Below are positions 10,855-23,871 of a DNA stretch of 64,000 bases, in pieces. Where the stretch lies: assembly GCA_032158295.1 (NCBI GenBank), contig CM063260.1, forward strand, positions 14,286,452-14,350,451, read 5' to 3'. The translations under genes and the position numbers were made by a program. Under the pieces are notes generated by a model. The model saw nothing but the letters and a program-made list of their open reading frames with translations. It was not told where the DNA came from and ran no database searches. Every line of letters begins with the position of its first letter. Within the stretch, counting starts at the first letter, position 1. The DNA comes from Pycnopodia helianthoides. Its lineage: Eukaryota > Echinodermata > Asteroidea > Forcipulatida > Asteriidae.

Positions 10855-13800
10855 CTGCAAACAAAACAAAAAACACACCATGTTTCATCACTTTGTAATC
10901 TTGTATCAGTGAATGAAGCCTGTCTTGGCACCAGCAGACTCGTTTTATACTGCTGCTTTAAAGTACATGTATGTTTAAAAACTGTCTACGTGTGACATGA
11001 ATAAAGATAAGGTACATTATTGGCAAGTCAGTGCACGCTTGCATCCAAAGCCCACTGGCGATAATACAGAACTGAACGAGTGCAGCATGTCAAGCATTTT
11101 CAATTGCGGTTCACATTTTATTGCACGCCCAATCATCGTATCTGGCAAACCGTTCCTGGCAGAATGCGTGGGCATGTTCAGACATGCTACGTTTAACTCT
11201 TGCAATCTCAGACCAAGGACGTCACAAAATGCATCCCACTTTACTAAATAGGTCGTTTCCTCTTCTAAGAAATTGGTCACATGATCCAATGACGTGTTGA
11301 TTACGTAGATCTTACCAAATAATATACGTCTCCTCGTAAAGTTCAAATAGTTTAGGAGAAACTATTTCGATTTGTTAATATAGACTTTAAAAATGATGTC
11401 AGTCTTTCAATTATAGTTTCTTTCACTTTGCATAATACCCAAATAATCACAATATGAAATGGACTTATTTATAATGGTTAACATTAGTGGCGAGACTAGA
11501 CACTTTAATTGGGGGAGGGGGGGGGGCATTTTTCGATCTCATTTAAAACAAATCATTTTTGTTTGGGGAGGGGGCAAGGGTTCTTAGCAGCAGAGGGTTG
11601 GGCTGCATCCTGCCCCCTGGATATGTCACTGGTTAACAAATTACATACTGTTTAATTACTAATAAAATTCTTATTATGCTACTGTTGTATTGAAACTTTA
11701 AACTAAATATTTCCTGAAAGATTAATATTGACAGTTTGTAGCCGCGGTGAAGTCACCCCGCGTTTCAGATCAGCTCAAAAAATATGTGGTGACTGCTGCT
11801 AGTGTGGTGCATTATTCGTATAGTGAACAAGGAACGCGACTTAGATTGGCACAGTATTGTCAATGTGTATAAACACTGAGATAGGGATTCGTTGCAAGGG
11901 GGGGGGGGGTGACACTCAACGTTATATCCATGTACTAAACAGTTCCTAATACTAATTGATATTTACACAGTCACAAGCCCCTTCACTGTTTCATTCTGTA
12001 ATGAAACATGTAGCCCGCCAAACAAAATCAATCATGAAATCACACAGCATTCAATACAAACATCAAACCTGATAAATGACTCACTGTTTCGGTTTAATCG
12101 TATTCTTTATACATACCCACCCCTCGAGTCCCTTCTGCATGGTTCCACCGTACACTTACCTTCACTGCCTAATCATTCATGCTCCACACACTATAAAACC
12201 CATTTCTCTTAACAAAGCAATCTGTTACAAAAGATTCCTCACCCATCGGCGTTAAATACAAATATTTCAGACAGCTGACAGATTTTCCCGTTTAAATTCC
12301 CCCGGCTAGTCTGGTGATTATGAGACAATCCGTAATAAAGACTAGTGAAGAAGACGGACAATTACTGAGCACAGTGCTTGTAAATACATGTATTATGCTA
12401 GAGGCAGTACCTTTAAACGTGAGTGAAATCTGTGCGCGTTAAGCTGGAGAGTGCTCCACTCCCATGTCATAAGAACGCCAAGTGTGTTGGATCGATAATC
12501 TTAAGCATGCTACGAATCATAAGTCTAGAATAAAAGCATCCTTGCTAGATCTAGATTATAAAGCCCCATGGTTAAAGGTCAGGAAATGAACCAAGCCAAA
12601 CTATTTATAGGAATACAATTAGTATAAAAACAATATTACGACTACCTGAGACAACATTGTCAACATACTGCGTAATGAATAATGTGAGGCTGTTCTATCG
12701 GGAACGACTTCGTCCAGCCGTTTTGCGCTCACCGATTGTTAATTCTGAGTATCAACTGATGATGTTTTGCTACGCTACACAACGGGAATCGTTCCCTGTT
12801 TATGATAAAATATTGTACGCAAAAATGTAAAAGCAATTATGAGTGCCATTATAATTAATATGCTACTCATATACATTATTTGACCGTATTGTCATTGTGA
12901 GAATAATGAAGGGGTACTGTAAGCAGTTCCTTAAAAATAAACAAAAGCAGCGCATATAATTCAATTGAATGAGTGACTTCCGATTGCCGTACCAATTTAA
13001 CGCAATAAGTAAATACTAAAACCATTGGAGATCCAGTACAGACTGCGATTCATATGATAATTTCAGCAAATTAAAAAAAGGACAAGCAACTCCGTGAGTG
13101 ACCTAGTTGAATCAACTAATGTTTAATCAGTGAGTCTGGCCTTTGGATTAGAACGGAAGATGGAGCACGTCGAGGAGACATAGCAGGTTGTCCACGTTCT
13201 AGCTAATTTATTTTAACCACTGCTATCACAAATCAATGAGATTAAATTTGAAGGCGTGGCTTAGTCGAAGACGTTAGCAATGATTGGTCAATAATTGGTA
13301 AATAATGTAAGCTTAACCATTTGGAATGAAGAACTTACGTTATGATTGAGTGATATGGGGCTAACATACAATTTGTAACACATTATGGCAAGTGATATCA
13401 TACCTGACACACAGATGCTCGTCATTTGATTGGTGGGACACGTGTCACCTTTTTGCCATACTGCTGCAATACTCCAAATTCAATATATAGGAGTACTACA
13501 TGGATAATTATAGGACGCTCTGGACGCTTCGTAACGCCGTTTCAGAAATAATCGTCGCCGACAGTTTGTCCTAATATTAAAACGATGCGAGGTCGTGTCA
13601 CAGCGGGGACAAGGTTGGTGTCTACATGGAATCGTCAACGTTGTACAAAGGGTATTTTTAATATAAATTTGTTGAGAGTGGGGTGCACGAGTTTCAATGT
13701 TTATTTGTTAAATGATTGTGACTTCTTTTGAAATGAAGAGGAACCTATGTCTGAGTTTGCATGAAAAATAATATTATTGATTGTATTTTGTTCCTACATT

Positions 13801-14071
13801 GTCACAGAATATAATCACTCGGTGAAATCTAGCTTTTCCATCTCACCTCGTGACTATATTCTGCAACAATACACTCATATGCATCCAATATTCGCACCAT
13901 ATTTTGAAGAACTTGCGCCCTTGGATGATTTTTCTTGTTGGATGCTGTGCTCTTTTTAAGTGCTGTTTATTATGATTATCATTATGACCAATTACTTTGG
14001 CATAGAAACCACTTTGGTCCATGAGATAATGTGATGCTCCAAGCGAAGAAATGTCCATCATCTAAACTTAC
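10855..14071. other. Intergenic or 5' intron sequence upstream of the VWA5B1-like exons
   Basis: I could not identify an upstream exon. The minus-strand open frame at 11017-11346 (109 residues) has no recognised motif and no repeat copy in the window. A G-rich repeat is at 11505-11633. The rest is AT-rich with nothing I can support as a gene. Confidence 0.5.
11505..11633 (+). repeat. G-rich dispersed repeat, copy 3
   Basis: G-run, tttttcgatctcattt, G-run, gcaagggttcttagcagc, ctgcatcctgccccctgga and an end in atgtcactgg. This is the same architecture as the copies at 245-420, 3556-3705 and 23872-24008. Confidence 0.5.
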
Positions 14072-14236
14072 TTCCATAAATCTCTCTTTGCTCAGAGCAA
14101 ACGAATATTCACCAACTATAACGTGTAATAAATTGCAAACTGTTAACGCGATGTCCTCCAGTGCTATAATGCAATGTTTTGCTATGCCTGCATGGATGAA
14201 TAATGGTCTAACTGTCTCGCCATGAGTGAGGGGCAT
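14072..14236 (-). CDS. Candidate coding exon, unknown protein
   Basis: On the minus strand an ATG at 14236 opens 55 codons (MPLTHGETVRPLFIHAGIAK, later HCIIALEDIALTVCNLL and ALSKERFME). They end at a consensus donor, GGAA/gtaagt, at 14072/14071. The peptide is a balanced mix of hydrophobic and charged residues, unlike the Lys/Asn/Tyr/Phe-biased chance frames elsewhere here. I do not recognise it and found no partner exon downstream on the minus strand, so it may be a first exon, an exon relic or chance. Confidence 0.3.
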
Positions 14237-17200
14237 GACGACAGTCTACTCAGCCGATCAAGATTCCAAATTCATTTTTCATAACCAACATCAATCATCC
14301 ATTAAAAAAAACCCATCTTGTTTTTTTAATTTACGGTTGACACCCCCCCCCGCTTCTTACTGATCAAATGTTTAAATTTCAACATGATTTACTGCAGGTC
14401 TATACAAGCGGTACATGGATGCATAGATGATTGGGAATATGCTCGCGGATCAACAACTGACATATTTTAAAATTAACGACAATCATATTGAATTGTTTTG
14501 CATGTAATTTTCAGTTCGTGTTTAAATTATCCATTTTATAACCATATCTCAGAAAAAAATGGCCCTCCCTGAGAATCTTATGAGCCACAGCAATTGATCG
14601 TAGTCGAGAACAGCATTCATCAATGTACACAATGTCGCGGGAAGAATATTGGCTTCATCGACTATGAATAATAGATCCTATAAGTATTCATAAGAAACGT
14701 CTGCAGAGGAAGATTTATATCCTAAATTACTTACCTTTCAAATCATTTATATTTGATGTGAATCTCTCCGAAACAAATAGAAGATGCAAGTGTCATTATA
14801 TGAGATGTAATTTTGAATTTGAAACTCGGGCATTGTAACAAATGACGACGTAACATTTAAGTGGATCGCAAATATACGAATTCTAAATTAACACAATGTC
14901 ATTTAAGTCTCAAAGAAGCATATATTGCAAAACCATATGTAAACCCAAAACAATTGTATATGTTTATATACCGGAAACAGCCGTCGTTAGATATTCAAGA
15001 TAATCACATTTAAATTTGAGATGAAACCAGTTTGATGTTGTACTCACCGAAGCCGATGTCATGGAATCACCAGTTAAGTCATTAACACACTCATCTCACT
15101 TAATATATTTTGAACATGACACTTAGTGAATTTGTTATCTACTTGTATAGTTCCAGACACACATACTTGACTGATCATCACAGCACGTATACAATCTCCT
15201 TAAGACGTTTTATAAGATATAAGAGGTCCCATTCTAGACAACATCTTGAGCGTGGTTAGACTAATCTCAAATAAGACACAATGCTCGTACACCTCGCCTC
15301 CTTTCTCATCGTCAGCCTGACTGGAGAGACGACACACACGTCTCGATGAATGCAGCGGACATCACTCTACTGGTGATGACGTCATAGCACTGAAACCTGT
15401 CATATCGGGTGGGTACACTTGAGTGGCTTCTAGTCTGTATCTAATGTCAAAGGAATGAAGAGTCCGGGGATAGACCAGTTCCCGTAAAGAAGAAATAGCA
15501 CAAATTAAAATCCAGTATTTACCCTTAGTTCGCAGAGATAAGAAATTGAAAATCAATGCCGTGACAATCAAAAGCGATTGATTGATTAGGTGGTAAAAGG
15601 AATGATAAACTGGCATGGGCAAGCCTCGCTTTCACGTCAGTATCTCTTACATCAAAACGAGGCTTGACGGGCAAAACGTGTAGTTTGTTCTGAATGCGGT
15701 TCTCTAGGTTAAACCTGTCGCAACCTGTAAACATCTAATGAAACCCTATCGGCAATATGTCACAACAAACTCGTTCATTTGAGTGTTTTCATGAGAGCTT
15801 ATTTTGACGTTGCTGCTCGTAGCTTGATCTGTTTGCATAATTTACAGCGGCTGTCTGTTTCACAAAGCAAGTATGCATTGAGAGATTATAGATCAACGGC
15901 ATCAGGCTCAAAGGAAATCAAGAAACACTACAAACGTAAGCTCCGATCGTCAAGAAAAGAAAGAAAAGGTAACCTTTAGATCGATGTGAGGCAAAACATT
16001 ACGTTTGACTGAGTTTTATTCCAAGTAACATTTCCATAAACGTGTCAGGTATTAATATTGACTTACAATAATTTCTGACTGTCATTGAAAATGAGATCGC
16101 CCACAAAATGTAGAAGATGAGACTGTTGTTGTGTGCTCATTCTACAGCAGATAGGATTCATGATAGCTACTGATTAATTAAAACAATTATATCGAGTATT
16201 TTTTTGAGATCTTACCACAATTCTTGAAGAAAGGATTAGATCATTTTATAAATTTACAGGCCTGATAATTCATTCTTAAAGGGCAAGGTAGTTTTTCATT
16301 TGTAAGGGCACGTATGAAGGAAATCTGAAATTTTACTTGGACATTTCAAAATGCATCCAGGCAATTGTCAGGGACACGGAGGCAATTGCCTCCTCAATTT
16401 ACGTCAAATAGTGTTCGACTCCTCGTAATTAAAATCAACTTTTTCTATTTTCAGGTTTGGACACGCGGTAAAATTGAATATGGCGGCGCTGCAATAAAAT
16501 TAATGACTGTCATGGAGTTGTATAGTGCGCTATTTATTACCGGCACTGGTGGGCAACATTTTGTCCATTACGCTTTTCCGTAAGTACGCCGTTAAGTTGT
16601 TGTGCTGGGCGGCAACATCACTCCATTGTGTGACAGTACATTTTATATTCTCATATCTCTTCCATCACCCATCCATGTTCAACCCAACCTACTTATCGTG
16701 TACTTCATCCAAAATGACATAATAAACGCATTCGTAAGCCCCACCATGTGGCCTCTTGTGAAATACGTTGATTGAAACATGGAGCTATAAAGATTGAAAG
16801 TATAAAGACGGTGCAATCAAAAATGTTATGTTTCCATCAACTTGTAGTCCGCCCTTCCTAAATCAGCCTTACGTCATTTCCAATGGATACTACTTTGGAG
16901 GAAACGACTGTTGCGTGAAGACAATGATAACGAACGGCTGTTTTATGCGTGGATGTATCTCCCTGAGGGATAAGCGATCTCTCCGTTCCGCTCTTATTAG
17001 TTTGTCCGGTTTGTAAGAAATGGAGCACTTAGAGGCAATTTTATAACTATCGTATTTTGTCTCTTGTGGCGGGCAACACATCTTCATAATAAAAGTAGGT
17101 TGAGTTAACTCTTCAATCTCTGACTACAGTTGAAGTTCTACCTACTGCTTCGTCATGCATCATTCCTTTTTACTTCGACCCGTCAAAGAGACAACCAAAG

Positions 17201-18335
17201 GAGTAGTATTAAAATATTTACGTAATTAGTTTTAAAATTTTTTTAACCAAATAATCAATAGTGTTTATGTGAAAAAAAGTCAGAAAAATGTTGGATAAAT
17301 TTGTTGGCGATTTTCTATACTGTTTCTTTGAAGGTTTTATATTATAGCGATATGGGTGATTTGTAGAGAGAGGTTTACCAAACAGGAAATGCAACATCTA
17401 CTCGCAAAACACTTCATTCTCGTTACTTCATTTTAGTTCTTTGGTTCTCGTTGAATATTTTTTTGCTCAAAATGCATGAATCTAGTCTAGGATTTCATAC
17501 TGTGATAACTTGTGTCGGTGTTTGGTTACAAAAATTCATGCCGTTTTCTGATATTGAATGAAAAAGAAAGATAAGGGTTGTGATTTATGTATTAATTCTT
17601 ACAGGTCTAACTAATTCCTAACTTCCAGAGGATATTGAATAACATCATCTGTGAATTGGCTTTATATATTAATGTAGGCCACTGACAGATAAGGAACTGT
17701 GGCAGCCACATTGTGGAGACGTTCAGATTAGAATAAAGGGAACGACGATTGTGATAAGATTTGAGTAAGATGAAACTCGATTGATTCATTGTAAGAGTGG
17801 GCGGAAGTAGTGAAGGACGGCAATGAGTAAGCCCTAGTAGGAATAATAGTTAATAAGACCATGGCTGAAGAAAGAGAATCAGTGGAAGATAAGACCAAGA
17901 ATGAAGAAAAAGACGGGGGGCTCAACTTGGGATAAGAATGAAGATCAGAGCCGGAATGAAGAGAACATTATTGTATCATACTTTGATGGGATAAGACAAG
18001 CATACAGCTGCTTATGCAGAATATATTAACCTTTTTCTGGTCAACATAATTTTTTTGGGTGCTTGGCGACTTTTTGTGCTTAAGCAGCTCTATGAAATTG
18101 GACCCAGGAATGAAGAGAAGATGGTATGTTTCATATTGTGATATATTAAACGTGTGACATGTATTATTCGGTCAGTGTGAGTCACGTACAGATGGAGGCA
18201 ACCACACAGTGTCTCAACTTGAGAGGTCAGGTGCATGGGGGGGGGAAATGAGGGGAGGGGCAACGAGGGGAGGGGGGAAGAAGAGTAGGATGAAAGGGAT
18301 AAGTTGGAATAATTGGAATGAGAATAAAGTTAAGA
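14237..18335. other. Intergenic region with no supported gene
   Basis: It is AT-rich. The open frames here (for example 15362-15622, 16365-16583 and 17728-17925) are short, without motifs or splice context. A passage near 16,270-16,410 (aggcaattgtcagggacacgg) weakly resembles one near 30,720-30,900 and may be an old dispersed repeat. Confidence 0.5.
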
Positions 18336-18536
18336 CCAGGGTCCAATTTCATAGAGCTGCTTAAGTAGAAAAAAATGCTTAAAAATGTTCTGCTAAGCAG
18401 AGATGATCAGGATACCAGTCACAATTGTACTTGTGGCATGGTAGTTTGGCAGGTAACCTTTTTTTCTGGTAAGCATAGTTTTGTTGTGCTCAGCTACTTT
18501 TTCGTGCTTAAACAGCTCTATGAAATTGGGCCCAGG
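18336..18536. mobile_element. Fold-back element of the agctctatgaaattgggcc family
   Basis: Inverted ends: ccagggtccaatttcatagagctgcttaa on the left and the inverse, ttaaacagctctatgaaattgggcccagg, on the right. The internal phrase gataccagtcac lies midway, as in the related copies at 55-57.5 kb. A fragment of the same right end is at 18,080-18,110. Confidence 0.7.
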
Positions 18537-18616
18537 AATGAAGGGAGTAAGTATTTACTCTTGTTAGATAGTGTGATGTATAATTAAATCAAGGCTTGCG
18601 TGATTCTATGCATGAA

Positions 18617-18837
18617 CACTCTCTAAAAACTCACGGGTCACAATGACTCGGGTCCCAGGGGGTGACCTATTTCTGGGTCGGGCTCACCTGGAAAATAGCT
18701 TTTAAAAAAATGGGAATTTAGCTTTGATTCTGTGTCAGTTTGACTGGGTTATTTTGACATAACGTCTGGGTCAAACCGACCCATAAATGGGCCAGGCCCC
18801 CATAAGGGTCAATTCTGACCCGGGAGTTTTGAGAGTG
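18617..18837. mobile_element. Fold-back element with cactctc...gagagtg ends
   Basis: The left end cactctctaaaaactcacgg and the right end cgggagttttgagagtg are inverted repeats. Repeated (t)gacccggg/cgggtcag motifs lie inside both arms. It is about 220 bp, non-coding and MITE-like; the superfamily is not determined. Confidence 0.65.
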
Positions 18838-19784
18838 GAGGGAACACGACTTGACAGACCATTATGTTGCAGCTATCTTATTTTTCCTCCCATTCAAACT
18901 AATGTCACCAAACCGAGGCTGGAGGGTAAAAAGTCAGGTCTCTTTTCGGCAAAAATTAAATCAGTAGCCATGAGTAATAAGGCTGACAGGGACCAAACAA
19001 AGATGTAACAAAAAGAGTATCACGTCGCAACCTGCGATATCACAACTTGTGAGGTTGGGTGATACACTGTAGGTGTGGGGTGGGTGGCTACTAGGATGGG
19101 AAAGGATAAGAATTGGAATAAGAATTAGTTTGAAGAGTACGTAGAATATGAAAATCAGGAGGGTAGAACACGTAAGATAACAGATTATTGAATAATATTT
19201 TGACCTGCAGAAATCCGGAGAGATTTAGTCTGGTTTACGGTCGTCTTTCATAACAAGAATCCATCCTATTGTGCTGATGGATGACAAGGAGTTAATGCAC
19301 AGATCTCCCCGTGACACCCTTTCCCCCCATTATTGGCCTTTCACTCATTGACACAATGCTCTATCAAACTAAAATGGCGTTGCCATAGCAACAGGGTGAC
19401 CTTTCATCGTTTACTTTCTCATATCGCCTGTTTCCGTTGGAGCGTGTACATGGTAAATGATGTGATTGAGTATGCACGGACACGACATTCAATTTAGAAC
19501 ACCTTCCCTTTCTTGATATCGGAGCTTAAAAGGACAAATGGAAACCTTTTTGGCCACAATCAAGGTCCTTTGGAAGATAAACCTCGAGGGATGTTATGAT
19601 AATTCCTAAAAGTAACTCCTCTATTAGCACTTATACAAATATAAAAAACAAACACTTCTTGTTCGGTGAAAGTGCGGACTGTTTTTTGTGTATATTCTAA
19701 TACTGTACATTATTAATCCAATAGCCTACGTGACTTCAATGTGTTGTAATTTTCAATCAGAATTACTCAAGCATAGTTTGGGTG

Positions 19785-20460
19785 TAAACATTTTTCATAT
19801 TATAAAATATCTAATAACATCCTAAAGATTATCATCCATCAACAATCCGATGAGAATGAGATAGCATAATGGCATATGGAAATGTTAAGGTATAAGAATG
19901 TAAAAATAAATATTCTTTCGTTGATATCGCATTTTATAAACCCAGTCATTTTTTAGAGTAGTCTACATGGTATTCTCTATTAAAAGTCAGATTGAGATAT
20001 CCAATAATCTAATAGCTATAGAGTATCCTTTTCGGGATATCCTACATTTGAGATCTATTCCATCTTACACAAAATGTCTCAAATTATATAGAATATCCGG
20101 ATCCCCTATCAAATATCCAATGAAAATGAGATATCCTGTGGTATACGGGTATCTTAAGTGTGATAGTGTTAAGGATATCCTTTTGGTGATACCATTGTTT
20201 GGCCCACTCCATCTTGTATGAAAATATCTCACAACTATAGAATATCCCATATCAACAATCCTTTGGGATGAGATATCATTTGGCATACCGATATCTCTGG
20301 TTATAACGATACAAATATTCTTTTGGTGATATCCTGCATTTATATATAGACTTATTCCATCTGATATAAAAAAATACATGATTTTTAAACATCCTGTGTC
20401 AATAACTCTATCAGAATGAAATATTCTATGACATAAAGATTTAATTACAATACCAAACAT
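19785..20460. repeat. Satellite-like tandem array, period about 110-140 bp
   Basis: About four to five diverged units each carry gatatcc..., ccat-C/T-tgata, tatagaatatcc, caatcc-x-atgaga-x-gagata and a cttttggtgata junction. The most recognisable unit boundaries are ...ccttttggtgatacc (about 20,185), ...cttttggtgatatcc (about 20,320) and ...tttcgggatatcc (about 20,030). The long minus-strand frame across it (20065-20628) is a by-product of the repeat. Confidence 0.65.
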
Positions 20461-20831
20461 AAAATAAGATATCGTAAATCTTGATAAGAAATAGTTATCT
20501 TTTCTTATAACACAACATTTGAATATTATTCTTGACAAGAAACCGCCTCTAATCTTTACCCCAGGTTTACATATGGATGAGGAATAAGTGTCATGTGGAC
20601 GGGAATATTGAACCAGAATGCGAAACAAACTATCTTCTACTAATAATGGATTTAATAGCCTTTCCCCTTGTGGACTTGTGAACTATTATTCATAAGATGA
20701 ATCCATTGGGGATGTCCTGTACAGGTGGTTTCCACCATTACTGGGACACAGCTAACTACGCACAGTGTTCATGTCACGCACCATGGGCGTCACCGACCAG
20801 TCATGTTGACCCGACTGTATATCAAAACGAT

Positions 20832-21822
20832 TGCCAGTCATCTCGCCCCCCGGCAAAATCGCCCCCTGCAAAGTCGCCCCCTTGCAAGCTTGCCCCCTTC
20901 AGGTACAAACTCGCCCCCTCGCAATGTCGCCCCTACAAAGTCGCCCCGACAAAGTCGCCCCCTAACAAAGTCGCCCCCCGACACAGTTGCCCCCTATGCA
21001 TTTTTTTTTGCTATTGTTGCAATTATTTTCTAAGGGAAATTTTTGTTGTTTTTATCTTGATTCAAGAAAGGGAATCCTTAAAGACTTTACACATTTTTGT
21101 TGCAATGATTTTCTAAGGGGAAATTTTGTTTTTTAAACTTGTTTCAAGAAAGGGAATCCTTAAAGACTTTTTTACATTTTTTTGAGGGTAAATAACTTAA
21201 TAACTTTTACTAATTGAAAAACAACGACAATTTTTCCCGTTGTAACTCTTAAAAAGAAATTAAAGAAACATTTTTTAATCCTAAAGGACTTTATACATTT
21301 TTGTTGAGGATAAATAACGTAAAAACATATCATACAGATGTATGTACTTTAAAAACTATCAAAAGACGAATAGACAAATTTACAGGAGACATAATAAATA
21401 AATAAATCTTGCACTGTAATGTTTTTTATGTACCTACATAATTATATAAGGATTAACACAATCGGTAGGCTCTATTGCCAAACGTGTACTGTGCCTTTAA
21501 GAAGAAACTCTCAAAAAGAAAATTATTAAAAACACATGAATATTAATTTTACACTTTAACTTCTACATGCTCCATCACAATTCTGGTACTGCATGCTCCT
21601 TTTGGGGGCGCTGCACGCTGGGACCGCCGCGCTTACGTAAACTTTCACGCAAATACCAAGGGGGCGACTGTGTCGGGGGCGACTTTGGTGGGGGCGACTT
21701 TGTAGGGGCGACATTGTGAGGGGGCGAGTTTGTACCTGGAGGGGGCGAGCTTGCTGGGGGCGACTTTGCAGGGGGCGACTTTGTGGGGGCGACTTTGCCG
21801 GGGGGCGAGATGACTGGTTTTC
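20832..21822. mobile_element. Fold-back transposon with repeat-built GC-rich arms and 11-bp target duplication
   Basis: The left arm at about 20834-21000 and the right arm at about 21655-21820 are inverted copies. Each is made of roughly 10-12 variants of a 12-20-bp GC-rich unit around aaagtcgcccc. The centre (21,000-21,650) is AT-rich and contains a direct repeat of about 85-100 bp (ttcaagaaagggaatcctta at both about 21060 and 21143). The direct repeat atcaaaacgat flanks the element exactly (20821-20831 and 21823-21833), as expected for a target-site duplication. The layout matches fold-back (FB-type) elements. Frames inside it (20697-21116, 21645-21827) are repeat artefacts. Confidence 0.85.
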
Positions 21823-22346
21823 ATCAAAACGATATCACAACGTCAGTTTAAAACCAGCGCCCTCATGCGTATTCAAGCGCCATAGCGTCAATGACGGAAA
21901 CTGCTTACCGCAGAGTTCAACACTTACGGTCACCATTCTCAGCTTACTCTGGCTAGCTATGTATAAGAGAAGATTGTCTATGATGTACGGACGCGCACAA
22001 GTAAAAAAAAACCTAATTGCTAACCTGTGATAAAATACGTTTACGTTATTAAAGCGATGGGTTTTAAGCTTCCGTAAGAGGCGATTGTTTTGGCTATTAA
22101 CGGTAAGCAGATCTATACAATATTGGCCCTGGACATGTGATTCAATTGAACTAAATGGACTTTTTCTATTGACCCATTTAGAAATGCGCAGCGCACAAAC
22201 AAGTGCCTATCCTGCCTTCATTTTGAGAGTCAAAAATGTGCGCAGAGTATCAAGCTCGTTCTCACGGGTGATGGGTCTTGCGCTGCGCCATTTTGTTCCA
22301 CCGTGTCTTGCTCAAAGTGACAAAGTAGGGAGGCTGCCAACATTAG

Positions 22347-22440
22347 GGCTTGATTGTTCAGTTGGTAGAGCACCGGCACATTAATCCGGAGATCCCAGGT
22401 TCAAATCCCGCTTATGGAAATCTTCATGTTCAACCCAAAA
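22347..22440 (+). mobile_element. tRNA-like SINE head
   Basis: It contains a box A-like agttggtagagcaccgg and a box B-consensus GGTTCAAATCC at about 22398. The cloverleaf is imperfect. A second copy in reverse orientation is at about 26765-26845 (ggtagagcaccggcac and ggttcatatcc), which supports a dispersed element rather than a functional tRNA gene. Confidence 0.55.
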
Positions 22441-22593
22441 CTATAGTTATTGAGCAATCTTCTTACGTACTATTTATTGGTAAACTCGAATAGCTATTTC
22501 AATTCCTTATAATGTTTAATTATTATCTTGGCACCCCCCGCCATTTAAACTGATGCAATCAATTCAAGGCTTGAAGAATTGTCTGCTCCGTTT

Positions 22594-22985
22594 TATTATA
22601 ATAATAATAATATTAATAATAGTGGCTTCTTATATAGGTCTCATATCCGTCATATCCACTCAGTGACGCTCAAGGTGCTTCAAAATTCAGTATTTTCCTG
22701 CAAGATATTGTGGAGCTACGTTTTGAAGTATTAGACCTATTCCTTTACATAGCACCATGTATTAATGGTTTACAAGGTGCTGTGGCGCAATATGCAGCCA
22801 ATCAAACCAGGAAACACGGGGCGAACCCCTTCTCTTTTCGATAAGTGCACTGGGTTCTTTTAACGTGCACAAGTGTCACAAGTGTCACAAGTGTCACGAC
22901 CGGGACTCGAACCCACACTCCATTGAACAGAAACACAAGAGCTTGAGTCCGGTGCTCTTATCCGCTCGGCCACGACACGCCATTT
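22594..22985 (-). mobile_element. Near-complete SINE with a tRNA-Leu-like head
   Basis: On the minus strand it begins with gtcgtggccgagcgga and a Leu-type head. The anticodon region is gactcaag, the variable arm is long, and box B is GGTTCGAGTCC. Three gtcacaagt repeats follow, then a roughly 250-bp body and a 3' end tatataagaagccactat with a (tta/ata) microsatellite tail at 22594-22622. The order of head, body and simple-repeat tail is diagnostic. The 3' tail recalls LINE tails, suggesting mobilisation by a LINE partner (inference). Confidence 0.8.
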
Positions 22986-23871
22986 TGTTTAGTATTAAAG
23001 CTATTCTGCAAGCATCTTACGAAGATTAAACCATGATTGTGGTTACGTGTACAATACAGGTCGTGTGAGTTTAGTTTCTTTTCTCCTTAGTTTTAACAGG
23101 ATACAACCGTTCGCGTTTTTGTTGTTGCCATATCATATCATTAACTGTGTTAGAAGTATACTATAACATTCCCATGGTATCTGGCCCGAAGTGTAATATG
23201 ACCCATAAAAACACTCAAGAGCCTTTGAAGAATCTGACGAGAATATGTAAAATTCACTGCGAAGGAGCCAAGCTGTATAAAAAATACGTCATATGAGCTG
23301 ACTAAATTGAACTAGATTCAGTTTGAGAATACACACTTGAAATTGTAAAAAGAACCCGTACATATTTCAAGCTGGTTGTTGAAAGTGGAATAGTTATAGT
23401 ATAGTGTGCACTCTTACACTCACTGCATTTGTTGTAAATCCATTTTTTTTTAAAGGGGGAAAAGGAATAATGTTAGAGTTACGAACCTACGGTACACATA
23501 ATGGTCAGTGGATTTACCAGAAAGGGGTCTTTACCCGACCCCTCCTACAACCCTTTACATTATTGGTGATCTTTCATCCGGTCTCTTTCATAGAGATCGG
23601 TATTCATGAGAAACGCTCTACACCAATCACAAGGTAGAATCTGTTGCTGGCCAAGCCTTGTTTGTGGTGCAAAAAGCAAAACACTCAACAGTACACGGTT
23701 AAATCATGAGAAAGGAAACTCAATGGAAAGTGTACGACTGTATCCTGCTACTATTATTATAGGAGCGTATCCTGTTCAATTGCAGAGAAATGAAACACAC
23801 GGGACCATGATGTCCATTATTTGGTTACCTCATGTAAATTGGTGTTATTTCCGCTTTGATGAAATAAAATA

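Noticed and set aside
11017..11346. 109-residue minus-strand open frame upstream of the VWA5B1-like exons
   Set aside because: No recognised motif, no splice link to the 10854 exon and an equally open opposite strand; kept only as a remark.
20065..20628. 187-residue minus-strand open frame
   Set aside because: It coincides with the satellite-like array and has no domain or splice context.
20697..21116. 139-residue Pro/Lys/Ser-rich open frame on the plus strand (and its mirror at 21645-21827)
   Set aside because: It is the translation of the GC-rich repeat arms of the fold-back element; both arms and several frames give similar low-complexity peptides.
22895..22982. tRNA-Leu-like sequence on the minus strand
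   Set aside because: It continues into a SINE body and tail, so it is a SINE head rather than a tRNA gene.
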